Shown here: positions 7,096-14,502 of the stretch, piece by piece
Layout of the letters: each line of letters begins with the position of its first letter
Position numbering within the stretch: position 1 is the first letter of the stretch
DNA from: Candidatus Gastranaerophilales bacterium
GTDB lineage: Bacteria > Cyanobacteriota > Vampirovibrionia > Gastranaerophilales > Gastranaerophilaceae
Reading direction: 5' to 3'
Length of the DNA: 33,269 nucleotides
Assembly: GCA_910587245.1 (NCBI GenBank)
Contig: CAJULX010000019.1
Span: forward strand, 1-33,269
Notes under the pieces: model-generated
Seen by the model: the letters and a program-made list of their open reading frames with translations, nothing else
Database searches by the model: none
Told to the model about the DNA's origin: nothing
Position numbers and translations under genes: made by a program

Positions 7096-7770
7096 TTAAT
7101 TCTGTTTGTTTTGAAACACATTTTCAATAGCTTTTGTGTCATCTGCATAATTATGACCTTTTTGCCAATTTTCTAGTATCTGCCTTTGTTTTCTGCAATT
7201 TTTAAATAATTTTCCACAACCGCACCAGCATCTTTCATACCCTTTTTGTCTTCTACTTATGCTTTCTTGCAATGCTTTAAGAAATTCAAGTATGCTGGCA
7301 ATATTGTTAAGCCCATATTTATCTTTATAATAATCAATGATTCCGGTTGTACCGTGTGCTGATTCGCCATAAGGCCAAAATCCAAATTTTTCTTTGTATG
7401 AATATTGAGCCAAATAGCCAATAAGTATTTTATCAATATAGTCGCAAAGATAATAATTTGGAGCCAACTTTTGAAGTATCTCAACTGGACGGCCGACGCA
7501 TAATGTCCCATCACCATTAATATGATTTTCATCAACTCGTTTGATTCTATGTCCAATTTCGTACGCTTGAATCATTTCTTTTGGATAATTTTTTGGAATT
7601 GAAAGTTTTATCTCGTACTGGTCTTCAATAATTTCATCTAAAATTTTGGTTGAGAACCCAATATGGCCTTCAATAATATATTTGTTGTCTAAAAAAACTT
7701 GTCTTAATTTCAAATTAGGATAATCTCTTTGAATTATCCCAAGTTCTAATTCAGGACTAAACGCCTTCAT
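7096..7770 (-). CDS. E2-like (ubiquitin-conjugating fold) protein of type II-short CBASS with SEC-C-like tail
   Basis: 224 residues. IPKNYPKEMIQAYEIGHRIK (58-77) is followed by HINGDGTLCVGRP (83-95), the His-x-Asn...Cys pattern of an E2 active site, making Cys91 the likely catalytic cysteine. Residues 181-192 (CWCGCGKLFKNC) form a SEC-C-like zinc motif with Cys in the usual Ser position. The start overlaps the CD-NTase stop by four bases (ATGA), so the two are co-translated. Type II-short CBASS operons carry an E2-like protein without an E1; it conjugates the CD-NTase C-terminus to targets and primes cGAMP-type signalling. No E1 or JAB gene is present. The C-terminal zinc tail is less usual. 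Confidence 0.75.
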   Translation of the reverse strand: MKAFSPELELGIIQRDYPNLKLRQVFLDNKYIIEGHIGFSTKILDEIIEDQYEIKLSIPKNYPKEMIQAYEIGHRIKRVDENHINGDGTLCVGRPVEILQKLAPNYYLCDYIDKILIGYLAQYSYKEKFGFWPYGESAHGTTGIIDYYKDKYGLNNIASILEFLKALQESISRRQKGYERCWCGCGKLFKNCRKQRQILENWQKGHNYADDTKAIENVFQNKQN

Positions 7771-8894
7771 TGTGCTCTCCAGGGTTTAATAGGATCTGTC
7801 ATATGAACAACTTTTTTCGGTAAAACAATATTGATATTATTGCAAGATGTTTCTTGATTCCTTCCATAAGCGACATCTAAAGCCTCGGAAAAATCTATGT
7901 GTTCATCTAATAAATTGTTTAATAGAGTATTTAATGAAAAAAGCCATTGAAAGAATACTTGCGCTTTTCTTGGGGTCTCCTTCCATTTATCGGCAAAATT
8001 TTCATTTTCGTTTACTGGATTCCCAACCCAATAAGTATCATTTCTATTTTCAATATAATCTGGCATTGTTTTACAAATATTTACCAGAGCATCATACAGA
8101 TTATCCTCTCCATTATAGGCCTTGGTTGCAAGAGTAGTTATAATGATAGAAATTGGCTTGTCGTCATCATTGCGCCAATTTATATCTCTGTGATACTTTA
8201 AGAGTTGTATTGCCATTTGCAACACAGTTTTTCTTTTATAAAGTGGTAAATCTTCAACCGATTCATTTGCAGCAAATTCTACTCTTGCATTTTTTTGCAT
8301 TTTTTGTCGCATTTCATTAAAAAACCAGTTGATATATCCCTGAGGATTACTTGTATGCCAATCATTACTTAATATCTTATAATCCCTATGCAGTTTGTCT
8401 GTAATGCAAATCGTTTGATTTAGCAAACCATTTATATAAGCGGATTCGCTAAAGTTCATTACATCAAAAGGAATTGCAGGTAATATATCGATGTGGAACC
8501 TACTTTTATCTGAATATTCTAAGGTCCAACACCTTCTTCTGCCATCTTTTGGTTCAAGCATTCTTGAATATGTACCATGTTCTTTCAATCTGCCTCCAAC
8601 AAGATTTTTAAGCTCTTCCTGTGTAAAATTATGTTTTGACGCCTGTAATAAACAAACGGCATCTACATCATAATCACATCCATGAGATGGTTTTATAGCA
8701 GTACCAAAAGCAAATGAGCCTTGAGGATAAATCTTCGGTTTATATTGCTGCAGATTAGAATTATTACTTGCAAGCCATTCACCAATGGCTTCATAGCTTG
8801 TTTTTGCTTCTTCATATTTACCCTCAGGCACTGCAATTTCGTCAACAATCTCTCTTAGTTTTTTTTCAATATCTATTTTTTGTCTCGTAATCAT
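7767..8894 (-). CDS. CBASS CD-NTase (cGAS/DncV-like nucleotidyltransferase)
   Basis: 375 residues. The nucleotidyltransferase motif YPQGSFAFGT (57-65) is followed by HGCDYDVDAV, giving the metal-binding Asp pair (D76, D78), and HIDILPAI supplies the third Asp (D136). A C-terminal helical OAS1-like region follows. On phage infection such enzymes make a cyclic di- or trinucleotide that activates the downstream effector, here the SAVED-domain nuclease encoded just upstream. The gene starts 4 bp after cap5, with AGGAG in the cap5 end as ribosome site. The C-terminus reads PWRAQ, the end that the E2 would attach. The nucleotide product cannot be read from the sequence. Confidence 0.9.
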   Translation of the reverse strand: MITRQKIDIEKKLREIVDEIAVPEGKYEEAKTSYEAIGEWLASNNSNLQQYKPKIYPQGSFAFGTAIKPSHGCDYDVDAVCLLQASKHNFTQEELKNLVGGRLKEHGTYSRMLEPKDGRRRCWTLEYSDKSRFHIDILPAIPFDVMNFSESAYINGLLNQTICITDKLHRDYKILSNDWHTSNPQGYINWFFNEMRQKMQKNARVEFAANESVEDLPLYKRKTVLQMAIQLLKYHRDINWRNDDDKPISIIITTLATKAYNGEDNLYDALVNICKTMPDYIENRNDTYWVGNPVNENENFADKWKETPRKAQVFFQWLFSLNTLLNNLLDEHIDFSEALDVAYGRNQETSCNNINIVLPKKVVHMTDPIKPWRAQ

Positions 8895-8897
8895 TAT

Positions 8898-10076
8898 TTA
8901 CTCCTCTTTTTCATTGTTTAATGTCAGCGCATATTCAAAATCCGCCATATTATTCGACGAATTATATATCTTCATAGGCATATCGGCCCGTGGCAAAATT
9001 AGTCTTCCGAACTCAACATTTAAAGCAGCAGGCATAGCAGGAAAAACATTTAATACGATGCCATGCGGATATTTAGATTTTATTTTTTCTAAAAGCATTC
9101 TTACGCTTTCCGCAAAAGCGCACACCTGATTTTTTGCTTTCAGAAAATCTGGGTGTGGATTTTTTATAGTAATAGTCCAAATATCACAATCAGCTTTAAG
9201 CGCTTTATTTATTCTAGAATCGTCAATTATGCCACTTAAAGAAAAATTCAATGTTGGTACTCCATTTATTGCACTTGGGTGTTTAACAATAAAATCCACT
9301 GGCTCGTAATCTTTTTGCCATCGCCAATTTTGCTCTGCTCGATTTAGATGAAAAACATCTGCCGGGTATATATCAGTGAATAAACTTCCAAGAAGCATTA
9401 ATAGCGGTTGCGGAGCAAGGGCAAATATTGACAAGTGCCTAATTTTTCCATCTCGCAAGAGCGGCTTAACTTTTTCACCGAATTCTTTTTTTAAATGCTT
9501 TGCTTCAAATTCCCAAAAACTCATTTCATCATCAGACCAAGATGAATTTAAACCCAGTTTTATAAGATCGCCGTCTGGATATCTATGCGGAAAAAGCGCA
9601 TTTACAAACCCGTCGGCATTTAAATGAATCGCTCTTTTGCCAATTGGGGCACTGTATGTAATTATTTTAGATTTCATTTCGGGTAAAATGCTTGTTGCAG
9701 CTTTTATTCGGGCTTCATGCTCTCTTTTCATCTCTAAAAGTTCAACTTCATTATATTGGTCTTTAAATTTATCCAGAATATCATTGTGATGTTCTTTGCA
9801 CATTAACATTAAATTAGAGACATTCCTTGCAAGCAAAGGTGAACGTTCTTCATCTCCTCTTGGGCCATTAGGACTACTGGCTACAATATGGGCAATGTTT
9901 GACAGGTTTACTTTTGCACAGGTTAAACCTTCTTCATATAGCGGCTTGTTGCAACCTCTAAATTCACAACGCCCACCGGCTTTAGACCAAAGTTCAAATA
10001 CTGTATGGTCCGGAATATGCGCCCTTGTAAGCCCTTTTTGTAATTCTCTTCCATTAAGTTTTGTTGTCTTAGACAT
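8898..10076 (-). CDS. cap5: Cap5-type HNH-SAVED effector nuclease of CBASS
   Basis: 392 residues from the ATG at 10076, chosen because GAGGGA precedes it; an in-frame upstream start at 10127 would lie inside the leader structure. The N-terminal HNH domain (about 15-125) shows zinc ligands C37 and C42, the catalytic IAHIVAS (His63), GPRGDEERSPLLA and NLMLMCKEHHNDI with C93 and the final histidines. The C-terminal SAVED domain (about 148-392) includes IRHLSIFALAPQPLLMLLGS and VLNVFPAMPAALNVEFGR. In Cap5 a cyclic nucleotide binds SAVED, drives tetramerisation and turns on HNH double-strand DNA cutting, killing the infected cell. It is the first gene of a three-gene operon. Confidence 0.9.
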   Translation of the reverse strand: MSKTTKLNGRELQKGLTRAHIPDHTVFELWSKAGGRCEFRGCNKPLYEEGLTCAKVNLSNIAHIVASSPNGPRGDEERSPLLARNVSNLMLMCKEHHNDILDKFKDQYNEVELLEMKREHEARIKAATSILPEMKSKIITYSAPIGKRAIHLNADGFVNALFPHRYPDGDLIKLGLNSSWSDDEMSFWEFEAKHLKKEFGEKVKPLLRDGKIRHLSIFALAPQPLLMLLGSLFTDIYPADVFHLNRAEQNWRWQKDYEPVDFIVKHPSAINGVPTLNFSLSGIIDDSRINKALKADCDIWTITIKNPHPDFLKAKNQVCAFAESVRMLLEKIKSKYPHGIVLNVFPAMPAALNVEFGRLILPRADMPMKIYNSSNNMADFEYALTLNNEKEE

Positions 10077-10101
10077 ACCTGCTTCCCTCAATATTAATAT
10101 T

Positions 10102-10193
10102 AAAAAGAGCCGGCAATATCTTGACATTTAAACATAAACTAGTATGCTATTGTTATAGAAATTTTATTGTCGGCATTACTGCCGGCTCTTTTT
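10102..10193 (-). promoter_or_regulatory. Attenuator-like leader of the CBASS operon
   Basis: A perfect 14-bp inverted repeat, AAAAAGAGCCGGCA (10102-10115) and TGCCGGCTCTTTTT (10180-10193), encloses 64 bp. In the CBASS mRNA the distal arm ends in a U tract about 10 bases before the GAGGGA ribosome site, which is intrinsic-terminator form. The first arm can instead pair with its neighbour, GCCGGCA-GTAA-TGCCGAC, which would prevent the long stem. Two exclusive folds of this kind are the hallmark of transcription attenuation. Confidence 0.5.
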
Positions 10194-10196
10194 TTA
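10121..10196 (+). ncRNA. Candidate short antisense RNA within the CBASS leader
   Basis: On the plus strand a promoter TTGACA (10121-10126), 16-bp spacer and TATGCT (10143-10148) would start RNA near 10155. A compact intrinsic terminator, GTCGGCA-TTAC-TGCCGGC plus TCTTTTTTT (10169-10195), ends it about 40 nt later, just before the -10 of the opposing CBASS promoter. The RNA would be fully complementary to the 5' end of the CBASS mRNA. No coding sequence fits inside it. The function is inferred and expression is not shown. The listed span includes the promoter. Confidence 0.5.
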
Positions 10197-10225
10197 TCTT
10201 ACAGCGGCATGGAATAATATGTCAA
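10196..10225 (-). promoter_or_regulatory. Predicted CBASS operon promoter
   Basis: Read on the minus strand: -35 TTGACA (10225-10220), 18-bp spacer, -10 TAAGAT (10201-10196). The start is expected near 10189, so the mRNA would begin inside the first arm of the inverted repeat. The -35 is consensus; the -10 matches four of six positions. Confidence 0.5.
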
Positions 10226-10307
10226 CTATTAAATTTTTGTTACACTATCAAATTCCCTATGAAATTAATTATTTGTAAGGTATGCTGTTTTATTTTTTAC
10301 AATTCTG

Positions 10308-10336
10308 TTGTTAAAAAATTTAATTTCTGGTATAAT
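10308..10336 (+). promoter_or_regulatory. Promoter of the winged-helix gene
   Basis: TTGTTA (10308-10313), 17-bp spacer, TATAAT (10331-10336); start point about 10343. AAGGA at 10351 precedes the ATG at 10368. The block 10200-10307 between the two divergent units holds no gene. Confidence 0.65.
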
Positions 10337-10367
10337 AGCATTGTCACTATAAGGATTGGTTAAATAA

Positions 10368-10964
10368 ATGCAAAAATATAATCCCCTCCTAAAATTGATC
10401 ACAAACGATGGTGGTCATATTAAGGTGAATAAAAAACTTATTACAAAATATGGCATTGAAACCGCTGTCACATATTCGGAATTACTTAATTTACAAATTG
10501 ATGCTTGCAAAAAACATGAAACATATCTTTTTAATAATACATATTATTTTTCTTTAAGCACTGAAAAGCTGTCTGAGATACTGAATATTTCTGCACACAA
10601 ACAAAGAACTATTTTACAAAAACTTCAAGATGATAAACTAATAGAAGTGTTTTACAGTACAGGCAACACTAGGCTTATTAATGTTAGTTATGATGTTGAT
10701 GTTTTATATGAAATTTTAAATCCAGAAAATAAAGATGCTGAATTTTTCTTTGAAAACTTACTATTCGGTATTAATGATATGCGGGAGTTCGTTATAAGCA
10801 ATTTACGACAAATACAAAAGAGGGAGTTGAGTTTATCGGAAGATGATTTTTCGAACTATATCAAAAAATATTCCGGAGACAATTACAGTAAGTTTGAGTC
10901 AAAACTATTTGAATTTTTACTTAATGATGACTGTGTAAAAAAAGAATTTAGCAAATCTAAATAA
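10368..10964 (+). CDS. Winged-helix protein of phage/plasmid replication or regulator type
   Basis: 198 residues. The N-terminal 115 residues look like the winged-helix domain found at the start of many phage and plasmid replication proteins: AVTYSELLNLQ, then FSLSTEKLSEILNISAHKQRTILQKLQDDKLIEV (about 56-95), the helix-turn-helix plus wing. The C-terminal part (about 120-198) is helical and acidic, without the DnaD motif or a relaxase/primase motif, so the protein may be shortened or a stand-alone regulator. It has its own good promoter and is transcribed away from CBASS. It is probably a gene of the mobile element, but no specific function can be assigned. Confidence 0.5.
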   Translation: MQKYNPLLKLITNDGGHIKVNKKLITKYGIETAVTYSELLNLQIDACKKHETYLFNNTYYFSLSTEKLSEILNISAHKQRTILQKLQDDKLIEVFYSTGNTRLINVSYDVDVLYEILNPENKDAEFFFENLLFGINDMREFVISNLRQIQKRELSLSEDDFSNYIKKYSGDNYSKFESKLFEFLLNDDCVKKEFSKSK

Positions 10965-11166
10965 GGTTTTCTATGTGCAAACCATTAAAATTAATTGGAT
11001 TTCAACACTATTTTCCCTCTTAATTCAGTGTTTTCAATTTTTAAAAACAGATAAAACTATTGCAGTGGAAGGTTTTTGGCAATTCTTAAAATTTCAGAGC
11101 TTGGTGCTTCTTATACTTCAGACACCAATATTAATATAACATTAATGCTGGTTTTATCAGCAAAAT

Positions 11167-12039
11167 TCAACCTAAAAGGCGTCTTACATATTCATAGTAT
11201 TCGTTATTTTTATAGCCTTCAACGGATTTCAAAAGCTGCTCTTTTGAAACAAAACCCATTCTGTATGCAATTTCTTCAAGACAGGCAATTTTTATGCCCT
11301 GATTTTCTTCAATAGTTTGAACATACTGTCCTGCCTGCAAAAGCGATTTATGAGTTCCCGTATCAAGCCATGCAAAGCCTCGGCCGAAAAGCTCCACGTT
11401 CAATTTTCCCTTTTCAAGGTATATTCTGTTTAAATCGGTTATTTCAAGCTCGCCTCTTTTAGACGGCTTTAAATTTTTAGCGTATTCAACAACCTTGTTA
11501 TCATAGAAATATAAACCCGTTACGGCAAAATTTGATTTTGGATTAGACGGTTTTTCTTCAATGGAAACAGCTTTATTATTTTTATCAAATTCAACCACGC
11601 CAAATCTTTGCGGGTCGCGTACCTGATACCCGAATACTGTTGCCCCGAGCCCATTTTGAGCATTTTTGCATGCCTTTTTTAACATTGAAGAAAAGCTCTG
11701 GCCGTAAAAAATATTATCCCCGAGAACAAGCGCAACGGAATCATTTCCTATAAATTCTTCTCCTAAAATAAAAGCCTGCGCAAGACCATCAGGCGAGGGC
11801 TGTACTTTATATGAAAAATTAACTCCAAATTGATGCCCGTTTCCTAAAAGTTTTTCAAAATTCGGCAAATCGGAAGGGGTAGAAATTATTAATATATCTT
11901 TAATTCCTGCAAGCATTAAAACGGAAATCGGGTAATAAACCATAGGTTTATCATAAATCGGCAAAAGCTGTTTGGATACAGTCATTGTACTTGGATAAAG
12001 TCTTGTACCCGAGCCCCCTGCAAGAACAATCCCTTTCAT
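11167..12039 (-). CDS. rfbA: Glucose-1-phosphate thymidylyltransferase
   Basis: 290 residues. The start MKGIVLAGGSGTRLYPSTM carries the nucleotide-binding G-G-x-G-T-R signature, with SKQLLPIYDKPMVYYPISVL and VLGDNIFYG (dTDP-glucose pyrophosphorylase hallmark) following. Catalyses glucose-1-phosphate plus dTTP to dTDP-glucose, the first step of dTDP-L-rhamnose synthesis, in the cytoplasm. The ATG at 12039 shares one base with the rfbD stop; an upstream in-frame ATG (12090) would add 17 residues encoded inside rfbD and is not used. It is the last gene of the rfbCBDA operon. Confidence 0.95.
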   Translation of the reverse strand: MKGIVLAGGSGTRLYPSTMTVSKQLLPIYDKPMVYYPISVLMLAGIKDILIISTPSDLPNFEKLLGNGHQFGVNFSYKVQPSPDGLAQAFILGEEFIGNDSVALVLGDNIFYGQSFSSMLKKACKNAQNGLGATVFGYQVRDPQRFGVVEFDKNNKAVSIEEKPSNPKSNFAVTGLYFYDNKVVEYAKNLKPSKRGELEITDLNRIYLEKGKLNVELFGRGFAWLDTGTHKSLLQAGQYVQTIEENQGIKIACLEEIAYRMGFVSKEQLLKSVEGYKNNEYYEYVRRLLG

Positions 12040-12890
12040 TAAACTTTTTCCTTCCTTAGCTTTATATAATCTGAAAGCGCTTCCTGCCACGGTCTTAAAA
12101 GAGCGCCTGTTTGTGTATCATTTTGCATAACGCTGTAAGCCGGTCTTTTAGCGGGTCTTGGGAATTCTTCCGTGGTGCAGGGTTTAAGATTAACATCTAA
12201 CCCCGACATATTAAAAATTTCTTTTGCAAAACCGTACCAGCTTGTTTCACCGTCACCGCAAAGGTGATAAACTCCGTATGGTTTATTTAAAAGTTTTAAA
12301 ATGCCGTTCACTAAATCTACAGTCCAGGTAGGACAGCCTTTTTGATCATCAACAACTTTGATTTCATTTCCGTTTTCAAGAGATTTTTCTGCAAGAGAAA
12401 TCATTGTTTCAACGAAATTTTTTCCGTTTATACCGTAAAGCCAGCTGGTGCGGGCAATATAATATTTTTTACAATATTTTTTAACGGCAAGCTCGCCTTT
12501 ATATTTTGTAAGGCCGTAAACACTTTTAGGATTTGGTTCATCCGCTGGCAGATACGGAGTGGTTTTTGTACCGTCAAAAACATAATCCGTCGAAATGCAA
12601 ATCATGGTTGCATCTATACTGCCTGCAGCCCGTGCAACGTTTTCCGTGCCTTCGGCATTTAATTTTTCGGCATCTTCCGGTGCTTCTTCCGCTTTATCGA
12701 CATTGGTATAAGCTGCGCAATGAATTATTAAATCAGGATGAATTTCTTTTATTCTTTTATCAACAGCATCTTTATCCAGAATATTAAGCGTATCGTAATC
12801 GGTCGGTACCACAAAACATCCTATATCCTCTAAAATCGGGCATAAATCCTGCCCCAGCATACCGTTTGCGCCTGTTACAAGAACCTTCAC
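12039..12890 (-). CDS. rfbD: dTDP-4-dehydrorhamnose reductase
   Basis: 283 residues. Short-chain dehydrogenase/reductase fold with the Rossmann motif VTGANGMLGQDL (5-16), IHCAAYTNVDKAE, STDYVFDG and the catalytic YGLTKYKGE (Tyr-x3-Lys). It reduces dTDP-4-keto-L-rhamnose to dTDP-L-rhamnose with NADPH, the fourth step. The start is a GTG at 12890 that overlaps the rfbB stop by four bases (GTGA), and the end overlaps rfbA by one base, so all three are translationally coupled. Length and motifs are normal. Confidence 0.95.
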   Translation of the reverse strand: MKVLVTGANGMLGQDLCPILEDIGCFVVPTDYDTLNILDKDAVDKRIKEIHPDLIIHCAAYTNVDKAEEAPEDAEKLNAEGTENVARAAGSIDATMICISTDYVFDGTKTTPYLPADEPNPKSVYGLTKYKGELAVKKYCKKYYIARTSWLYGINGKNFVETMISLAEKSLENGNEIKVVDDQKGCPTWTVDLVNGILKLLNKPYGVYHLCGDGETSWYGFAKEIFNMSGLDVNLKPCTTEEFPRPAKRPAYSVMQNDTQTGALLRPWQEALSDYIKLRKEKV

Positions 12891-13867
12891 ACCAAACTCG
12901 CTTTCTTATTTTCAATGCTTTTCATCCAGTCTTGATTGTTAAGATACCAGTCTATGGTTAATTTTATTCCTTCTTCAAATGTTATGGATGGCGCCCAGCC
13001 GAGTTCAGATGTTATTTTATCGTTAGAAATCGCATACCGTCTGTCATGCCCCAATCTGTCTTCTACATATTGAATATAGCTTTCATCTTTGTCCATAGCA
13101 TTGAGTATCAGTTTTGTAATTTCCATATTGGTTTTTTCGTTATGTCCGCCGATATTGTAAACCTCACCTGCTTTTCCTTTATGAAGCACGGTATCAATTG
13201 CTTCACAATGGTCATACACATAAAGCCAATCTCTTACATTCAGCCCGTCCCCGTATACAGGCACCTTTTCTCCTTTTAAAAGTTTTGATATAAAGAAAGG
13301 AATAAGTTTTTCAGGATACTGATAAGGTCCGTAATTATTGGAACATCTTGTATTTAAAACGGGCATTTTATAAGTTTCAAAATATGCGCGCACAAGCATA
13401 TCTGCCCCCGCTTTAGAGGCTGAATAAGGGCTGTTTGGCGCAAGCGGCGTTGTTTCATAGAAATATCCCGTTTTTCCGAGGGTTCCGTATACTTCATCGG
13501 TTGAAACCTGTAAATATCTGTCCACCCCGAACTCTTTTGAAACCTGTAAAAGATTTAATGTACCTTGAATATTTGTTTCAACAAATATTTCAGGGTGTTT
13601 TATCGAATTATCAACATGGGATTCTGCCGCAAAATTTACAACACAGTCAACTTCGCTTATTAATTCACGGGCTAGATTTCTGTCGCAGATATTCCCGTGG
13701 ACAAACGTATAATTGGGGCTGCCTTTTATATCGTCAAGATTTTCTATATTTCCTGCATAAGTAAGTGCATCAAGGTTTATAATCTTATAATCAGGATGTT
13801 TTTTTAATACGTGTCTTACAAAACAAGACCCTATGAAGCCTGCACCGCCTGTTACCAATAATTTCAT
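12887..13867 (-). CDS. rfbB: dTDP-glucose 4,6-dehydratase
   Basis: 326 residues, slightly shorter than the usual 340-360. NAD-binding VTGGAGFIGSCFV (5-17), the catalytic VSTDEVYG loop (Thr-Asp-Glu) and YSASKAGADM (Tyr-x3-Lys), then NNYGPYQYPEKLIPFFI, the highly conserved dehydratase motif. Converts dTDP-glucose to dTDP-4-keto-6-deoxyglucose, the second step in the rhamnose pathway. It follows rfbC by 13 bp and overlaps rfbD by four. Confidence 0.95.
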   Translation of the reverse strand: MKLLVTGGAGFIGSCFVRHVLKKHPDYKIINLDALTYAGNIENLDDIKGSPNYTFVHGNICDRNLARELISEVDCVVNFAAESHVDNSIKHPEIFVETNIQGTLNLLQVSKEFGVDRYLQVSTDEVYGTLGKTGYFYETTPLAPNSPYSASKAGADMLVRAYFETYKMPVLNTRCSNNYGPYQYPEKLIPFFISKLLKGEKVPVYGDGLNVRDWLYVYDHCEAIDTVLHKGKAGEVYNIGGHNEKTNMEITKLILNAMDKDESYIQYVEDRLGHDRRYAISNDKITSELGWAPSITFEEGIKLTIDWYLNNQDWMKSIENKKASLV

Positions 13868-13880
13868 CCCGACAATCTCC

Positions 13881-14438
13881 TTAAATAAGTTCGTTTTTAT
13901 TAATTTCGCTTAATTTTGGCTGTTTTTTATCCTTATCCGATAAAATTGGTTCAAAATCAATTTCCCAATCAATATTTATATCCTTATCAGACCACAAAAC
14001 TCCTCTGTCTGCAAGCGGATTATATTCGCCGCTTGCTTTATATAAAAGCTCAGCCTCATCGGATAAAACAACAAAACCATGTGCAAACCCGTCCGGAATA
14101 AACAGCATTTGTTTATTTTCTTCCGACAGTTCTGCTTTAACATATTTGCCGAAAGTTTTTGAATTTGGTCTTATATCAACTGCAACATCATATATTCTGC
14201 CCTTTGAACATCTTACAAGTTTTGCCTGTCCGTAAGGTTTTGCCTGATAATGAAGCCCTCTTAGAACATGCGCTGTTGATTTAGAATGATTATCCTGATT
14301 AAATTCAATATTTATGCCGTTTTCAAAAAAATCTGATTTTTTATAACTTTCCATAAAAAATCCTCTGTTATCTCCAAAAACCTTCGGCTTTACAAGAATT
14401 ACATCTTCAATTTCCTGCTTTATAAATTCAAAAGGCAT
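13881..14438 (-). CDS. rfbC: dTDP-4-dehydrorhamnose 3,5-epimerase
   Basis: 185 residues from MPFEFIKQEIEDV. Cupin-fold epimerase with VFGDNRGFFMES, NQDNHSKSTAHVLRGLHYQ (the catalytic His and the LRGLHYQ family motif) and IPDGFAHGF. Catalyses the double epimerisation to dTDP-4-keto-L-rhamnose. An in-frame ATG at 14513 would add 25 poorly conserved residues overlapping the upstream gene; AGAGGGA before the ATG at 14438 supports the shorter form. A promoter with TATAAT sits about 40 bp upstream, so this is the first gene of the rfbCBDA operon. Confidence 0.95.
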   Translation of the reverse strand: MPFEFIKQEIEDVILVKPKVFGDNRGFFMESYKKSDFFENGINIEFNQDNHSKSTAHVLRGLHYQAKPYGQAKLVRCSKGRIYDVAVDIRPNSKTFGKYVKAELSEENKQMLFIPDGFAHGFVVLSDEAELLYKASGEYNPLADRGVLWSDKDINIDWEIDFEPILSDKDKKQPKLSEINKNELI

Positions 14439-14474
14439 AATATTCCCTCTGCTTAAAATTTCACTCAATAACCA

Positions 14475-14502
14475 ATTATACAATAAGTTATATTTTATTG
14501 AA
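14475..14502 (-). promoter_or_regulatory. Promoter of rfbCBDA
   Basis: Minus strand: TTCAAT (14502-14497), 16-bp spacer, consensus TATAAT (14480-14475), start near 14468. It overlaps the last codons of the preceding glycosyltransferase gene, so the rhamnose genes can be transcribed independently of it. Confidence 0.55.

Noticed and set aside
10077..10127. Longer cap5 start at 10127
   Set aside because: It would put 17 codons over the terminator arm, while GAGGGA precedes the ATG at 10076.
10282..10292. An 11-base match (ATGCTGTTTTA) to half of the 2318-2335 palindrome
   Set aside because: Single half-site in AT-rich DNA; plausible by chance, so not called a shared operator.
10121..10363. 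An 80-codon frame starting with TTG within the CBASS leader
   Set aside because: Its start is the -35 box of the antisense promoter, it has no ribosome site and the residue composition is not protein-like.
11004..11032. AACACT/AGTGTT stem after the winged-helix gene as a terminator
   Set aside because: Only six base pairs with a 17-base loop and a broken T tract; too weak to call.
11076..11315. A 79-codon plus-strand frame before and over the end of rfbA
   Set aside because: It overlaps rfbA on the opposite strand, has no start signal and no family; treated as a shadow.
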